From Psychrobacillus sp. FSL K6-4046 (GTDB lineage Bacteria; Bacillota; Bacilli; Bacillales_A; Planococcaceae), in the NCBI RefSeq assembly GCF_038624605.1, contig NZ_CP152020.1, positions 310,001 through 374,000 of the forward strand: a stretch of 64,000 nucleotides of DNA, read 5' to 3'. Positions 1 through 9,094 of the stretch are shown here, in pieces (the stretch's first letter is position 1; every line of letters begins with the position of its first letter). Made by a program: the position numbers and the translations under genes. The notes under the pieces were generated by a model. That model worked only from the letters and a program-made list of their open reading frames with translations, did no database searches and had not been told where the DNA came from.

Positions 1-759
1 ATAGCTGGAATTGTCCCGGGTATAATACTAACTATATCTTTTATGATTTTTGCTTCATATCAAACACGTCATATCAAAGATAAACCAGCTACTTGGGCCG
101 AAAGAATGGAAGGTACTAAAACTGCTATTTGGGGCTTGTTATTACCAGCAATTGTAATAGGGGGAATTTACACTGGTATTTTTACTCCTACGGAAGCTGC
201 AGCAGTAGGTGTAATGGTTAGTTTTGCAATTTCGTTGTTTATCTATAAAAATCTAACGCTTGCAAATTTCAAAAAAATAATAATTGAAACTGTAAAAACT
301 AATGCAATGATTCTATTTATCATTGTTGGAGCTATGTTACTTGGCTACATAATGACAATTTTAAATATTCCTCAAACCATTACAAATTATGCTACAAGCC
401 AAGAGATTTCGCCATGGATTATATTTATATTAATCAACATAGTTTTGCTAATATTAGGTATGTTTTTGGAGACAATATCTATTTTGGTAATCACTTTGCC
501 TATCTTATATCCAATAATAATGGCATTAGGATTTGACCCAATTTGGTTTGCTATTATTATGGTTATAAACATGGAGCTTGCTCTTATTTCTCCTCCAGTT
601 GGTTTGAATTTATTTGTTTTAAAGGGAATAGATAGAACTAATAGGATAGATGAAATTGTTAAAGGGGTAATTCCATATGCAATAATTATGATTTTGTTAA
701 TAGTGGTGTTATCTGTTTTCCCGGAAATATCCACCTTTTTAATTAGTGATATAGAATAA
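1..759 (+). CDS. TRAP transporter large permease (DctM type), 5' end outside window
   Basis: The reading frame is open from base 1, so the N-terminus lies upstream; 252 residues are visible. DctM is the large membrane subunit of TRAP transporters, which use ion gradients and a periplasmic-type binding protein to import organic acids. The visible part is almost entirely hydrophobic, with about six membrane helices. The segment ISPPVGLNLFVLKGI (about residue 210) is the typical conserved DctM loop. The binding protein and small DctQ subunit would be expected upstream. The gene ends at a strong bidirectional terminator. Family assignment is firm; the substrate cannot be told. Confidence 0.88.
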   Translation: MAGIVPGIILTISFMIFASYQTRHIKDKPATWAERMEGTKTAIWGLLLPAIVIGGIYTGIFTPTEAAAVGVMVSFAISLFIYKNLTLANFKKIIIETVKTNAMILFIIVGAMLLGYIMTILNIPQTITNYATSQEISPWIIFILINIVLLILGMFLETISILVITLPILYPIIMALGFDPIWFAIIMVINMELALISPPVGLNLFVLKGIDRTNRIDEIVKGVIPYAIIMILLIVVLSVFPEISTFLISDIE

Positions 760-795
760 TATTTTTCTAAATTACAATGTAAATACAGGAGAGAA

Positions 796-835
796 AGACA
801 AAAAGTACTTCAGGTCCTTGAAGTTCTTTTTGTCT
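796..835. terminator. Bidirectional rho-independent terminator
   Basis: A long inverted repeat, AGACAAAAAG-ACTTCA / TGAAGT-CTTTTTGTCT with a 5-base loop, sits between two convergent genes. The A- and T-rich flanks let it work in both directions, for the TRAP gene on the plus strand and the YdaT-like gene on the minus strand. Confidence 0.8.
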
Positions 836-840
836 TCTTC

Positions 841-1206
841 CTATTCATATAAGGTACTGTCTAACTCCCCATCTTCCTGATATATAGAAAGAATTCCATT
901 ATGGTCATTGACGTAAGGCTTTGCCTTTTCAAGCAAAGCATCTTTTGTACCCTCAGAGAAAATAGCTCTTTCCCCATTTTCTTTTAGCAGTACCCAATCT
1001 TCCGAACGAGCCTTTACTTCATATTTTGGGCGGTCATTATCGTCTCCATTTACTGCCTTTCTTGCCTGGGCTGTTGCAATAGCTATTGCTCTTCCTTCAT
1101 CAGTATCGTCTCTTAATAATGCATTCGCAATTTCAATTGCCTTTTCTCGAACATCCGGCTCAAGATTTTTCATTGAAGCTGGATAATCATTTTTACTCCA
1201 CGGCAT
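841..1206 (-). CDS. YdaT-like general stress protein (DUF2188 domain)
   Basis: This 121-residue soluble protein begins MPWSKNDYPASMKNL and continues with EGRAIAIATAQA, closely resembling the N-terminus of Bacillus subtilis YdaT as I remember it. The C-terminal half (about residues 60-115, YEVKARSEDWVLLKENGERA) matches the DUF2188 pattern. YdaT is reported as a sigma-B general stress protein of unknown biochemical role. A sigma-B-like promoter lies about 30 bases upstream of this start, and AAGGAGG precedes the ATG. The gene is monocistronic. Family call is good; molecular function is unknown. Confidence 0.75.
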   Translation of the reverse strand: MPWSKNDYPASMKNLEPDVREKAIEIANALLRDDTDEGRAIAIATAQARKAVNGDDNDRPKYEVKARSEDWVLLKENGERAIFSEGTKDALLEKAKPYVNDHNGILSIYQEDGELDSTLYE

Positions 1207-1230
1207 ATCTATCGCCTCCTTGGCTAAGAA

Positions 1231-1256
1231 ATTCCCCGAAATAAATCAAAATAAAC
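1231..1256 (-). promoter_or_regulatory. Sigma-B-like promoter of the YdaT-like gene
   Basis: On the minus strand GTTTAT (complement of 1251-1256), 14 bases, then GGGAAT (complement of 1231-1236). The sigma-B consensus is GTTTAA-N12-14-GGGTAT, so each box has one mismatch and the spacing is right. It lies directly upstream of a homologue of a known sigma-B gene, which strengthens an otherwise weak motif call. Confidence 0.5.
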
Positions 1257-1369
1257 ATCCCGTGCTGAAATAGTAAATTATTTTCAGGGAAAATCTTATT
1301 ATTCTTTTCTGGAAGATCTTCATTCGAGTATAATTATTTATATACTTTCCAATATTTGGAGTGATTTGA

Positions 1370-1990
1370 GTGGAGTTATTAATTATTAGACATGGAGAAT
1401 CGGAAGCTGATCTGTTAGGTGTGCATGAAGGTAGAGCGAACTTTCCTTTAACTGAGTTAGGTATTGAACAAGCTAGTAAGATGGCTACATACGTGAAGGG
1501 TCATTTTCCACCAAACGTTATATTGTGTAGTCCTCTAAGCCGTGCAAAGAGCACTGCGACTATTCTACAAAGTAATATAGGCTGTGAGCTGTATGAGGAG
1601 TCTGACTTAATGGAGTTTAATAACGGAGTGCTCGCGGGTTTACCTCGAGGAGAAGCAGCTATAAAATACCCTCTACCTAAAGAAGGAAGACCAATTTATA
1701 TACCAATTGAAGCTGGAGAATCCGAGTTAGCGTTTCGTTACAGAGCAGAATACATCCTTCACAAAATAATAGAAGAATACAAGGATTATCAAAGAGTAGC
1801 AATTGTGTCACACGGCGGCTTGATCTCTATCCTTATTAAGGCGTTTCTACAATTGCCAGTTAACAGTGACTATATTTTCCCTACGGGAGACACTGGAATT
1901 CATTTACTAACCATTGAAAAGGACAAGCGTATCATCAGGTTTTTAAATAGACTGGAGCATATAAATAACGAAGAAGAGGTGATTAAATGA
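1370..1990 (+). CDS. Histidine phosphatase family protein (phosphoglycerate mutase-like)
   Basis: This 206-residue cytoplasmic protein starts at GTG, 8 bases after GGAG. It carries the family signature LIIRHGES at residues 4-11, where the His is the phosphorylated nucleophile. SPLSRAKSTA follows near residue 54 and the second catalytic His is in VSHGGLI near residue 147. Such enzymes remove phosphate from small molecules or proteins; the substrate is not predictable here. The stop overlaps the start of the following alpha/beta hydrolase by 4 bases (ATGA), so the two are translationally coupled. Confidence 0.85.
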   Translation: MELLIIRHGESEADLLGVHEGRANFPLTELGIEQASKMATYVKGHFPPNVILCSPLSRAKSTATILQSNIGCELYEESDLMEFNNGVLAGLPRGEAAIKYPLPKEGRPIYIPIEAGESELAFRYRAEYILHKIIEEYKDYQRVAIVSHGGLISILIKAFLQLPVNSDYIFPTGDTGIHLLTIEKDKRIIRFLNRLEHINNEEEVIK

Positions 1991-2700
1991 TTTTACATAC
2001 ATCCATTCAGGGGAGAGGTGAACCACTCTTATTTTTGCATACAGGCCTACAAACTGGAAATACAGATTTTCATTATCAGCAGGACTTTTTCAAAGATAGC
2101 TATCAAGTGTTTGCCCCAGATTTAAGGGGACATAGTCAGTCGCCTTCTGATGATATTGAAAACTTCTTTTTAGATTCCGCGAAGGATTTATTGGAAACCA
2201 TCAATCATTATCAGCTGAAAAAGATTCATTTGGTTGGATGCTCACTGGGTGCAATTGTAGCTGTACAATTTGCTAGACTTTTTCCGGAGCGAATTCAAAC
2301 ACTCACTGTTTCAGGCATGATGCCAGTTAAACCGGACAACTGGCTGGATTTGCATATGCAGGATGTAAAAACTCAGGGACAGATTTTATGGAACAATGAT
2401 TTTATAAACTATTTCAATGAGCTACATTCATCTGATTGGAGAAGGTTTATTCACTTGGGGAAAAAAGAGGATTGGTATCCTTTTGAAGATATGTTAGCTA
2501 TGTATCACTTCGAGTTCCCGGTCCTATACATAGTTGGGGAAATAAATGTGCATGAAACTGTAGGGGCAACCATTTATCCGAAAGAAAACAAACATATTCA
2601 CGTTGCTGTTATCCCCTTTGCAGGGCATTTAGTGCATGAAGATCAGCCTGCTATTTACACCGATATAGTAAAAACCTTTTTAGAGTGCTCCTACAGTTAA
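1987..2700 (+). CDS. Alpha/beta-fold hydrolase
   Basis: This 237-residue protein has an alpha/beta-hydrolase fold. Visible features are the HTG oxyanion region near residue 18, DLRGHSQS (45-52), the nucleophile elbow GCSLGA with Ser86, and the catalytic His214 in FAGHLVHED. The acid is probably around Glu185 or a nearby residue. It overlaps the upstream phosphatase gene by 4 bases and is presumably co-translated with it. Substrate unknown; esterase, lipase and hydrolase of small esters are all possible. Confidence 0.82.
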   Translation: MILHTSIQGRGEPLLFLHTGLQTGNTDFHYQQDFFKDSYQVFAPDLRGHSQSPSDDIENFFLDSAKDLLETINHYQLKKIHLVGCSLGAIVAVQFARLFPERIQTLTVSGMMPVKPDNWLDLHMQDVKTQGQILWNNDFINYFNELHSSDWRRFIHLGKKEDWYPFEDMLAMYHFEFPVLYIVGEINVHETVGATIYPKENKHIHVAVIPFAGHLVHEDQPAIYTDIVKTFLECSYS

Positions 2701-2772
2701 ATTATTATTTTAAACAAGTTTTTTGGCTGGCAAGCATATGCTATCTATATATGCAATTTGGAAGGGGATCTT

Positions 2773-3420
2773 ATGTATTTAAATGCGTTACATCCTTGGC
2801 CTCTCATTCGGACTATTTCCGTTAATGGGGAAGGCTCAATTACTGTACCACCGAATTATGCGTTGTTACAAATCGAAGTTACAACGGAAGGCAGCGAGGT
2901 GGAGGAAGCCCAGCAAAGAAATGCAGCAATTATGAATCAGGTCATTCAATCCATACTAGAGCTAGGTATACCAAGAGAAAATATACAAACAGCTGCATAT
3001 AATATTTTTCCGCGTTACGATTTTGTAGATGGAAAACAGGTTTTCAGGGGATATGAAGTGACTAATGCCATTTCGGTAAAAATACCTGATGTAAGCATGG
3101 TAGGAAAAGTGATTGATACAGCAGTCAGAAATGGTGCAAATCGAATTTCTTCTCTTGAATTCAGATTAGAAAACGAAGATGCCTATTATCAAAGAGCTCT
3201 TAGTAAGGCTTTAATAAATGCACAATTAAAGTCAAATACAATAGCAGAAACAATGAGGCTTTCAGTTTCACCACAAGTTATAGAGGTAGTGGAAGAAAAA
3301 GAAGGAAGTCCGATCGTACCATATAGAGCGATGTTAATGGAATCATCTACAGGAGCAACCCCAATAGAACAAGGTGTAATTACGATAATAGCTAGAGTCA
3401 CAGTTAAGTTTCAATACTAA
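2773..3420 (+). CDS. SIMPL domain protein (DUF541)
   Basis: The 215-residue product has the SIMPL/DUF541 fold. It opens with ISVNGEGSITVPPNYALLQI, followed by the typical VEEAQQRNAAIMNQVIQSI helix and GYEVTNAISVKI. I place the start at the ATG at 2773, with GAAGGGGA 5 bases upstream; an in-frame TTG at 2758 has no ribosome site. There is no signal peptide, unlike many gram-negative relatives. The family's function is poorly defined (interaction with the mouse pelle-like kinase gave the name). It is probably monocistronic. Confidence 0.8.
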   Translation: MYLNALHPWPLIRTISVNGEGSITVPPNYALLQIEVTTEGSEVEEAQQRNAAIMNQVIQSILELGIPRENIQTAAYNIFPRYDFVDGKQVFRGYEVTNAISVKIPDVSMVGKVIDTAVRNGANRISSLEFRLENEDAYYQRALSKALINAQLKSNTIAETMRLSVSPQVIEVVEEKEGSPIVPYRAMLMESSTGATPIEQGVITIIARVTVKFQY

Positions 3421-3515
3421 TAAATAATTAATATTGTGTATAAAAATACGTAATATCCATTTGCATAATACCTTTTTACAACTTATCATGTATATATAGG
3501 TAAGGAGGGTTCAGG

Positions 3516-4721
3516 ATGGATGCAATTGATATTCTAACGAACTTAGATAACTTGCAAGCTTATTTTCAGCCTATTTTTAGTGCAGACGAGCATATTGTAG
3601 TCGCCTATGAGGTTTCTGGAAAATTACTGCATGATGAAAAGCTTATAAACTTAAACGCGTTTGCTTATGATGAAGAGGTACCAGAGGAGTATAGAGTTGA
3701 GGTCGAACAAAGAATTCTTCATATTGCTTTAGGGGAGCTTGTAGACCAGCCAAAAAACTTTGATATATATCTTCCGTGCAACGCCAATTTACTAGTGCTA
3801 GATTATGGCGAAGGTTTTTTTGATATTATAAAACAATATATCCCCGAGGAAGAGCTTTCCCGAATTGTTATAGTTATTTCCGAGCATAACTTTAAAGGGG
3901 ATTTTCATCAGTTAAATAATATAGTACGTTACTTTAAAACCTATGGAATAAAAATAGCGATTAACCAATTAGGCTCAGAGAGTCATCTCGATTATATACA
4001 AATGCTAGCACCTAATATCCTTAAGGTAAATATAGAGCAGTTAAGCTATGAATCCTGGGGAGCACAGAATGACCTTTTTACATCACTTAGTTCATCGGCG
4101 CGTAAAATTGGAGCAAATATGCTTTTTGAGGGTATTGATACAGTTCACCAGCTTCAATTTGCCTGGAAAAATAGTGGCCGATACTATCAAGGGAAATATT
4201 TAGCTGAAGCAGGCACAGGGCTGATCCCACGAAATCAATTAAAGAAAAGCTTTAAGGATAGATGTCGTCAATTTATTGCAACAGAAAAACGGATATTAGA
4301 AGAGAATTACAAGGCATTGAAGGAATTACAAGTTAATCTAGAGAAAAAAGTTCAAGCTATTAAATCTTCTAGCGAGGAAGTAGAAGATTTATTGAAACTA
4401 GCTGAAGAGCTAAGTGAATACTCATTCCGTCTTTATATTTGTGACGAGGAAGGCTTCCAGACCTCGCCCAATATTGTTCGAATTGATTCGCATTGGGAGG
4501 TTGAAGAAGACGCCATTAACAAAAACTGGAGCTGGCGCCCATACTTTCTAAAAACAATTATTAAGATGAGAAATGATCAAAGTGGTGTGTTCTCTGATAT
4601 TTATAGCGATATTCAAACAGGCGAAATGATAAGAACCTTCTCTGTACCAATCAACGAGAATGAATATATGTTTATTGATATTTCCTATGATTATTTATTT
4701 AAAAAGAATATCTTCAGATGA
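3516..4721 (+). CDS. ykuI: YkuI-like EAL-domain protein with degenerate active site and C-terminal PAS-like domain
   Basis: The 401-residue protein aligns along its length with B. subtilis YkuI as I remember it, from DILTN near the start to NWSWRPYFL and SDIYSDIQTGEMIRTFS near the end. Residues 1-245 form the EAL fold and about 280-395 the YkuI_C PAS-like domain, joined by a helix. EAL domains normally hydrolyse cyclic-di-GMP. Here the first motif is YEVSGK (Glu32 kept, Leu changed). The metal-binding Glu of ELTE is replaced (VISE, 120-123) and the Asp of DDFG is Asn150 (INQLG). Lys170, Glu205 and Gln225 remain. It is likely a c-di-GMP sensor or a dead enzyme rather than a phosphodiesterase. 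Confidence 0.82.
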   Translation: MDAIDILTNLDNLQAYFQPIFSADEHIVVAYEVSGKLLHDEKLINLNAFAYDEEVPEEYRVEVEQRILHIALGELVDQPKNFDIYLPCNANLLVLDYGEGFFDIIKQYIPEEELSRIVIVISEHNFKGDFHQLNNIVRYFKTYGIKIAINQLGSESHLDYIQMLAPNILKVNIEQLSYESWGAQNDLFTSLSSSARKIGANMLFEGIDTVHQLQFAWKNSGRYYQGKYLAEAGTGLIPRNQLKKSFKDRCRQFIATEKRILEENYKALKELQVNLEKKVQAIKSSSEEVEDLLKLAEELSEYSFRLYICDEEGFQTSPNIVRIDSHWEVEEDAINKNWSWRPYFLKTIIKMRNDQSGVFSDIYSDIQTGEMIRTFSVPINENEYMFIDISYDYLFKKNIFR

Positions 4722-4771
4722 AGCCTACTAGTAGGTGAGGGTGCCTTACTATAACTAAAGAAAATCCATCT

Positions 4772-4802
4772 ATCGAAATCTTACCTAAGGTTTCGATTTT
4801 TT
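4772..4802 (+). terminator. Rho-independent terminator after the YkuI-like gene
   Basis: The stem ATCGAAATC / GGTTTCGAT encloses TTACCTAA and is followed by six T residues. It is 50 bases after the stop codon. Confidence 0.7.
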
Positions 4803-4923
4803 GTGTATATTTATTGCCCAGATTAGAGCTATATTTTTCCGTTTCTTTCAAGGATATTAGGGAATAGTTACAATATGTCTGATTTTAAAAGGCGAATTAT
4901 ACATAAAAAGAAGGTGTTTTGAC

Positions 4924-6135
4924 ATGAATATACTTTGGGGAATTGGTGGAGTTATTGTTGTAATCGGGATTGCTTTTCTCCTTTCCAATGCTAAAAAGTC
5001 GATAAATTTACGAACCATACTGATTGGTTTAGTTATACAGATTGCATTTGCATTTATGGTATTGAAGTGGGATTTGGGACGCTGGGCATTACTAAAGCTT
5101 TCAGAAGGAGTTCAAAATTTAACTGGGTATGCCAATGAGGGGATATCTTTCTTATTTGGCTCATTGTCCGATGTGGATGAGTTTGGGAGCATCTTTGTTA
5201 TACAGGTGTTAACTATCATCATTTTTTTCTCAGCTTTAATTTCAGTTTTGTATTACTTGGGCATCATGCAGTTCTTAATAAAGATTATTGGAGGAGGACT
5301 TTCCAAGCTTTTAGGAACTAGTAGGGCAGAGTCTGTATCTGCTGCAGCAAACATTTTTGTGGGACAAACAGAGGCTCCTCTAGTTGTTCGCCCCTTTATT
5401 GCAAAGATGACTAACTCAGAGCTTTTTGCTGTGATGACAGGCGGACTTGCATCGGTTTCAGGATCCATTTTAGTAGGATATTCTTTGTTAGGGGTGCCAC
5501 TGGAATATTTGCTTGCCGCTAGCTTCATGGCTGCGCCAGCAGGTTTGATCATGGCTAAGCTAATGTTTCCTGAGACGGAGACTGTGGAAGACACCGATTT
5601 CAAGATGGAAAAAGATGATTCAAACGTCAATGTAATTGATGCTGCTGCAAGAGGTGCAGCAGACGGGATGAAGCTTGCAGTCAATGTAGGAGCTATGTTA
5701 TTGGCATTCATCGCCTTAATTGCTCTTTTGAATGGTTTAATTGGAGGGATTGGAGGACTCTTTGGCTATGGTGAGATAACGATAGAAGGGATATTAGGCT
5801 TTATATTCTCTCCATTGGCTTTTGTAATTGGAGTACCTTGGTCAGAAGCAGTGGCGGCTGGATCCTTCATTGGTCAAAAGCTAGTTTTGAATGAATTTGT
5901 TGCTTATAAAGCTTTTACCGATGATATGGGGAACCTTTCTGCTAAAACCAATCTTGTCGTAAGTTTTGCTCTATGTGGCTTTGCAAATTTAAGCTCAATG
6001 GCAATATTGTTAGGTGGATTAGGTTCCCTAGCTCCAAACCGGAGACCAGACATTGCAAGATTAGGGTTTAAGGCAGTTATTGCAGGAGCGCTTGCATCAT
6101 TACTTAGTGCTGCAATAGCAGGAATGTTTTTATAA
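4924..6135 (+). CDS. Concentrative nucleoside transporter (NupC/NupG family)
   Basis: This 403-residue polytopic membrane protein belongs to the CNT family, which couples nucleoside uptake to sodium or protons. Family hallmarks are [13 protein letters not shown] (about residues 151-163), [16 protein letters not shown] (171-186) and the C-terminal [18 protein letters not shown] segment. The length equals the usual ~400 residues of bacterial members. ATG follows AGAAGG. It is monocistronic between two terminators. Whether it prefers purine or pyrimidine nucleosides cannot be read from the sequence. Confidence 0.87.
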   Translation: MNILWGIGGVIVVIGIAFLLSNAKKSINLRTILIGLVIQIAFAFMVLKWDLGRWALLKLSEGVQNLTGYANEGISFLFGSLSDVDEFGSIFVIQVLTIIIFFSALISVLYYLGIMQFLIKIIGGGLSKLLGTSRAESVSAAANIFVGQTEAPLVVRPFIAKMTNSELFAVMTGGLASVSGSILVGYSLLGVPLEYLLAASFMAAPAGLIMAKLMFPETETVEDTDFKMEKDDSNVNVIDAAARGAADGMKLAVNVGAMLLAFIALIALLNGLIGGIGGLFGYGEITIEGILGFIFSPLAFVIGVPWSEAVAAGSFIGQKLVLNEFVAYKAFTDDMGNLSAKTNLVVSFALCGFANLSSMAILLGGLGSLAPNRRPDIARLGFKAVIAGALASLLSAAIAGMFL

Positions 6136-6207
6136 ACAGTGATCTTTGACATAACAAAACCGTTCTACAAAAAATAAAAATTATTTGTCGAATAATGAAT
6201 TTACTAC

Positions 6208-6246
6208 AACCTCCTATGGAACTAGCCATAGGAGGTTTTCTTTTTG
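6208..6246 (+). terminator. Rho-independent terminator after the nucleoside transporter
   Basis: A perfect 10-base stem CCTCCTATGG / CCATAGGAGG with loop AACTAG is followed by TTTTCTTTTT. Confidence 0.88.
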
Positions 6247-6349
6247 GGATATACAATAGTAGCGCTATAGAGACTTTTGGTTTCAACATTTTCGTACATT
6301 TTCAAACACTTAACGACAAATTATTAGGAATAAAGTCGCATAAAATTCA

Positions 6350-6379
6350 TTGACAAAGTTATTGTTTGTAAAGTAATAT
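6350..6379 (+). promoter_or_regulatory. Sigma-A promoter of the Liv-type/acyl-CoA ligase operon
   Basis: A consensus -35 TTGACA (6350-6355), an 18-base spacer and TAATAT (6374-6379). Transcription would start near 6386, about 42 bases before the first start codon. Confidence 0.65.
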
Positions 6380-6394
6380 TCAACAAAAGCTTAC

Positions 6395-6409
6395 TTGTAA
6401 ACGCTTAAC
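6395..6409 (+). promoter_or_regulatory. cre-like site (CcpA) just downstream of the promoter
   Basis: TTGTAAACGCTTAAC fits the catabolite responsive element consensus WTGNAANCGNWNNCW except at one core position. It lies about 10-24 bases after the predicted transcription start, a typical roadblock location, so the operon may be repressed on preferred sugars. It is a pattern match only. Confidence 0.45.
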
Positions 6410-6427
6410 TAAAAGGGGGTATCCATA

Positions 6428-7201
6428 TTGGATCCTATATTAGAGATAAAAAATGTCTCTTTACAATTTGGAGGGGTAAAGGCACTAGAAGATGTCAGCT
6501 ACCATATTAACAAAGGAGAGATTTTTTCGTTAATAGGTCCAAATGGAGCTGGAAAAACTAGTATGCTGAATTGTATTAGTGGTCTCTATCAACCGACTGG
6601 TGGCTCCATTTTGTATAAAGGTCATGAAATCATAAATATGAAACCCTATAATCGCACAGCTTTAGGGATTGCTCGTGCATTCCAAAATATAGCGTTATTT
6701 GCCCATATGTCTGTGCTAGACAACCTAAAGCTTGGAAGACATACATTGATGAATTCCGGACCGATTAGCGGAGGAATGTATGTTGGAAAGGCTGCAAAAG
6801 AAGAAATTGCGCACAGACAGAAGGTAGAAGAAGTAATTGAATTTTTAGAGCTTCAAGATATCCGTCATACTCCTGTCGGTACGCTGCCTTACGGTTTACA
6901 GAAGAGAGTCGAGGTGGGAAGGGCGCTTGCTTTAAACCCTGAACTTATCTTATTGGATGAACCAATGGCTGGGATGAACAAAGCGGAAAAAGATGAAATG
7001 TCACATTTTATAGTAGAGATGCATGAGACGATGAATATGACGGTAGTCTTGATCGAGCACGACTTAGGGGTTGTTATGAATTTATCGGAACATATAGCTG
7101 TATTAGATTTTGGTAGACTTATTGGTTTTGGAACCCCAGCAGAAATTCAAGAAAATCCAGCTGTTATAAAGGCCTATATTGGGGAAGAAGCCGTTATTTA
7201 G
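6428..7201 (+). CDS. LivG-type ABC transporter ATP-binding protein
   Basis: This 257-residue ATPase is the first gene of a six-gene operon. Walker A is GPNGAGKT at 37-44, the LivG-type signature is LPYGLQKRVEVGRA (153-166) in place of LSGGQ, and Walker B is LILLDEPMAG (173-182). The start is TTG, preceded by AAAGGGGG with 8 bases of spacing. With LivF, LivH, LivM and LivK homologues in the same operon it powers an importer of the branched-chain amino acid/hydrophobic amide family. It is followed after 15 bases by the ligase gene. The ligase suggests the cargo is a carboxylic acid rather than an amino acid. Confidence 0.87.
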   Translation: MDPILEIKNVSLQFGGVKALEDVSYHINKGEIFSLIGPNGAGKTSMLNCISGLYQPTGGSILYKGHEIINMKPYNRTALGIARAFQNIALFAHMSVLDNLKLGRHTLMNSGPISGGMYVGKAAKEEIAHRQKVEEVIEFLELQDIRHTPVGTLPYGLQKRVEVGRALALNPELILLDEPMAGMNKAEKDEMSHFIVEMHETMNMTVVLIEHDLGVVMNLSEHIAVLDFGRLIGFGTPAEIQENPAVIKAYIGEEAVI

Positions 7202-7216
7202 GAAGGGGAAATTAAA

Positions 7217-9094
7217 ATGGATCACAAAACATTACCCACTCTTTTAGCGGAAAGGTCTGCTAATCATGAGCAAGAGGTTGCTCTCAGGCAAAAACAGCTA
7301 GGGATTTGGCATGAGGTTACTTGGGGGGAATACAGTAAAAAGGTAAATCAATTATCTATTGTATTATCTGAATATTTTGATTTTTATAAGGGGGAAAGGC
7401 TAGCAATTATAGCCGATAATCGGCAAGAATGGGTTTATACCCAACTTGCTGCACAAAGTTTAGGCGGTATAACGGTAGGGATCTATCCAGAATCATTACC
7501 TGAACAAATTGTTTTTTATCTAAATGACTGTAAGGCCAGAATCGTATTAGTTGATAATCAAGAGCAGGTAGATAAATTGTTGGGGATTGAAGAGCAAATA
7601 CCATTAGTTGAGCAAATCATATTTTGTAACAAGCAAGGGATGAGGCATTATAAGCATCCAAAACTAGTAGACTTTGAGGATTTACTATCAGACGGCATAT
7701 TATTGTTGCGAGATAAGGCAAAGTTCCTTGTTGATCCACCTGAAGAGGTTTTGGAAAATGACCCTGCAATTATTGCCTATAGTGCAGCAACATCAGGGAT
7801 GCCAAAAGGTGTCATTTTAACGCATGCTAACCTAATTGATGCGGCTGAAGGTCTACTTACTATTGATAACGTGAAAACAAAGGAAGATTATTTTTCTTTT
7901 TTACCTTTCGCTTGGATTCATGAGCAAATTTTAGGGATAGTAACTCCTTTAATTAAAGGGATGGTTGTTAACTTCCCCGAACGCCCACATACAGTTTTAG
8001 GCGATCTTCGGGAAATAGATCCACATACATTGCTGGCTCCACCTAGAGTTTATCAATCTATCATGTCTAGTTTTACGAACAGGATAGAGGGAGCAAGTAA
8101 GTTTAAAAAAACAATTTATAATTTTTTCAAGAAATTTGGGGACAAGGCTGCCCATGCAGAATTGAACAAAGAGCCAATCAATTTCGTAGACAAAGCAATG
8201 TATGTATTAGGAGATATTATTGTTTTTAGTGCCATTCGTGATCATTTAGGTTTAGCGAGAGTTAAAAGAGCTTATGTTGCAGGAGCTGCTTTGCATCCGG
8301 AAGCTTTTTACTTTTATCACAGTATTGGAGTAAATCTAAAACAAACCTATGGAGGGACTGAGGTTGCTGGTATAGCTTTTGTTCAAAGAGACAAAGACGT
8401 AAGAGCCGGAAGCTCAGGAAAAGCATTACCAAATACACTAGCTAAGATTGGAGAAGATGGAGCAGTATACATTAAAAATTCAGCTGTTGCTACAAATTAT
8501 ATAGGTGGAGAAAGTACGCATGATGGGGATGGATGGATTTCCTTAGGTGATTGTGGTCACTTGGAGGATGACGGACATCTTTACGTGCTAGATAGATTAG
8601 AGGATATTATTATTGCCGAAAATGGCCAAGTTATTTATCCGAGACTGATAGAAAACAAGTTAAAATCGAACCCTTACATTTTAGAGGCAGTTTGCTTTGG
8701 TCAAAATAAACCATATGTAACTGCAATGATCAATATGAACTGGAACAGTATGGGGAGATGGGCAGACAAACAAAGAATTGCTTACACAGATTATGAAGAG
8801 CTGGCTAAAAACAATCAAGTGATAGAGTTTTTGGAACAACAGGTGTCATTGTTAATGAAAGATTTACCTTCCTTTGCAAGGGTAGAGAAATTCACACTTT
8901 TACACAGACCATTTTCAACAGAAGAAGGAGAGCTCACCAGAACCTATAAAATAAGAAGAAATTTCATAGAAGATCGTTACAGAGTGTTGATTGACGGGAT
9001 GTATACAGAAAGAGAAAGTATTTCTGTAGGGTCGAGTGAGATGGATAACGTAAGAGTGGTTCAACTAAATAGAGAGCAGGAGGTGACGTTATGA
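7217..9094 (+). CDS. AMP-forming acyl-CoA ligase (FAA1/long-chain type) embedded in the transporter operon
   Basis: The 625-residue protein adenylates a carboxylic acid and transfers it to CoA. The P-loop is YSAATSGMPKG (188-198, with SAATSG where TSGTTG is usual). YGGTEVAG lies near residue 380, followed by the GDCGHLEDDGHLYVLDRLED segment, and the catalytic Lys is probably Lys578 in RTYKIRR. No membrane segment is seen. It lies between livG-like and livH-like genes and overlaps the latter by 4 bases, so activation is produced together with uptake. This arrangement of ligase plus Liv-type importer recurs in bacteria. Chain length or aromatic preference cannot be read from sequence. Confidence 0.85.
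   Translation: MDHKTLPTLLAERSANHEQEVALRQKQLGIWHEVTWGEYSKKVNQLSIVLSEYFDFYKGERLAIIADNRQEWVYTQLAAQSLGGITVGIYPESLPEQIVFYLNDCKARIVLVDNQEQVDKLLGIEEQIPLVEQIIFCNKQGMRHYKHPKLVDFEDLLSDGILLLRDKAKFLVDPPEEVLENDPAIIAYSAATSGMPKGVILTHANLIDAAEGLLTIDNVKTKEDYFSFLPFAWIHEQILGIVTPLIKGMVVNFPERPHTVLGDLREIDPHTLLAPPRVYQSIMSSFTNRIEGASKFKKTIYNFFKKFGDKAAHAELNKEPINFVDKAMYVLGDIIVFSAIRDHLGLARVKRAYVAGAALHPEAFYFYHSIGVNLKQTYGGTEVAGIAFVQRDKDVRAGSSGKALPNTLAKIGEDGAVYIKNSAVATNYIGGESTHDGDGWISLGDCGHLEDDGHLYVLDRLEDIIIAENGQVIYPRLIENKLKSNPYILEAVCFGQNKPYVTAMINMNWNSMGRWADKQRIAYTDYEELAKNNQVIEFLEQQVSLLMKDLPSFARVEKFTLLHRPFSTEEGELTRTYKIRRNFIEDRYRVLIDGMYTERESISVGSSEMDNVRVVQLNREQEVTL

Noticed and set aside
2758-2772. TTG start extending the SIMPL protein by five residues
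   Set aside because: No ribosome site precedes it, while GAAGGGGA fits the ATG at 2773.
4724-4735. Perfect palindrome CCTACTAGTAGG after the YkuI-like gene
   Set aside because: Twelve bases at the end of a gene just before a terminator, with no second copy in the window; not enough to call a site.
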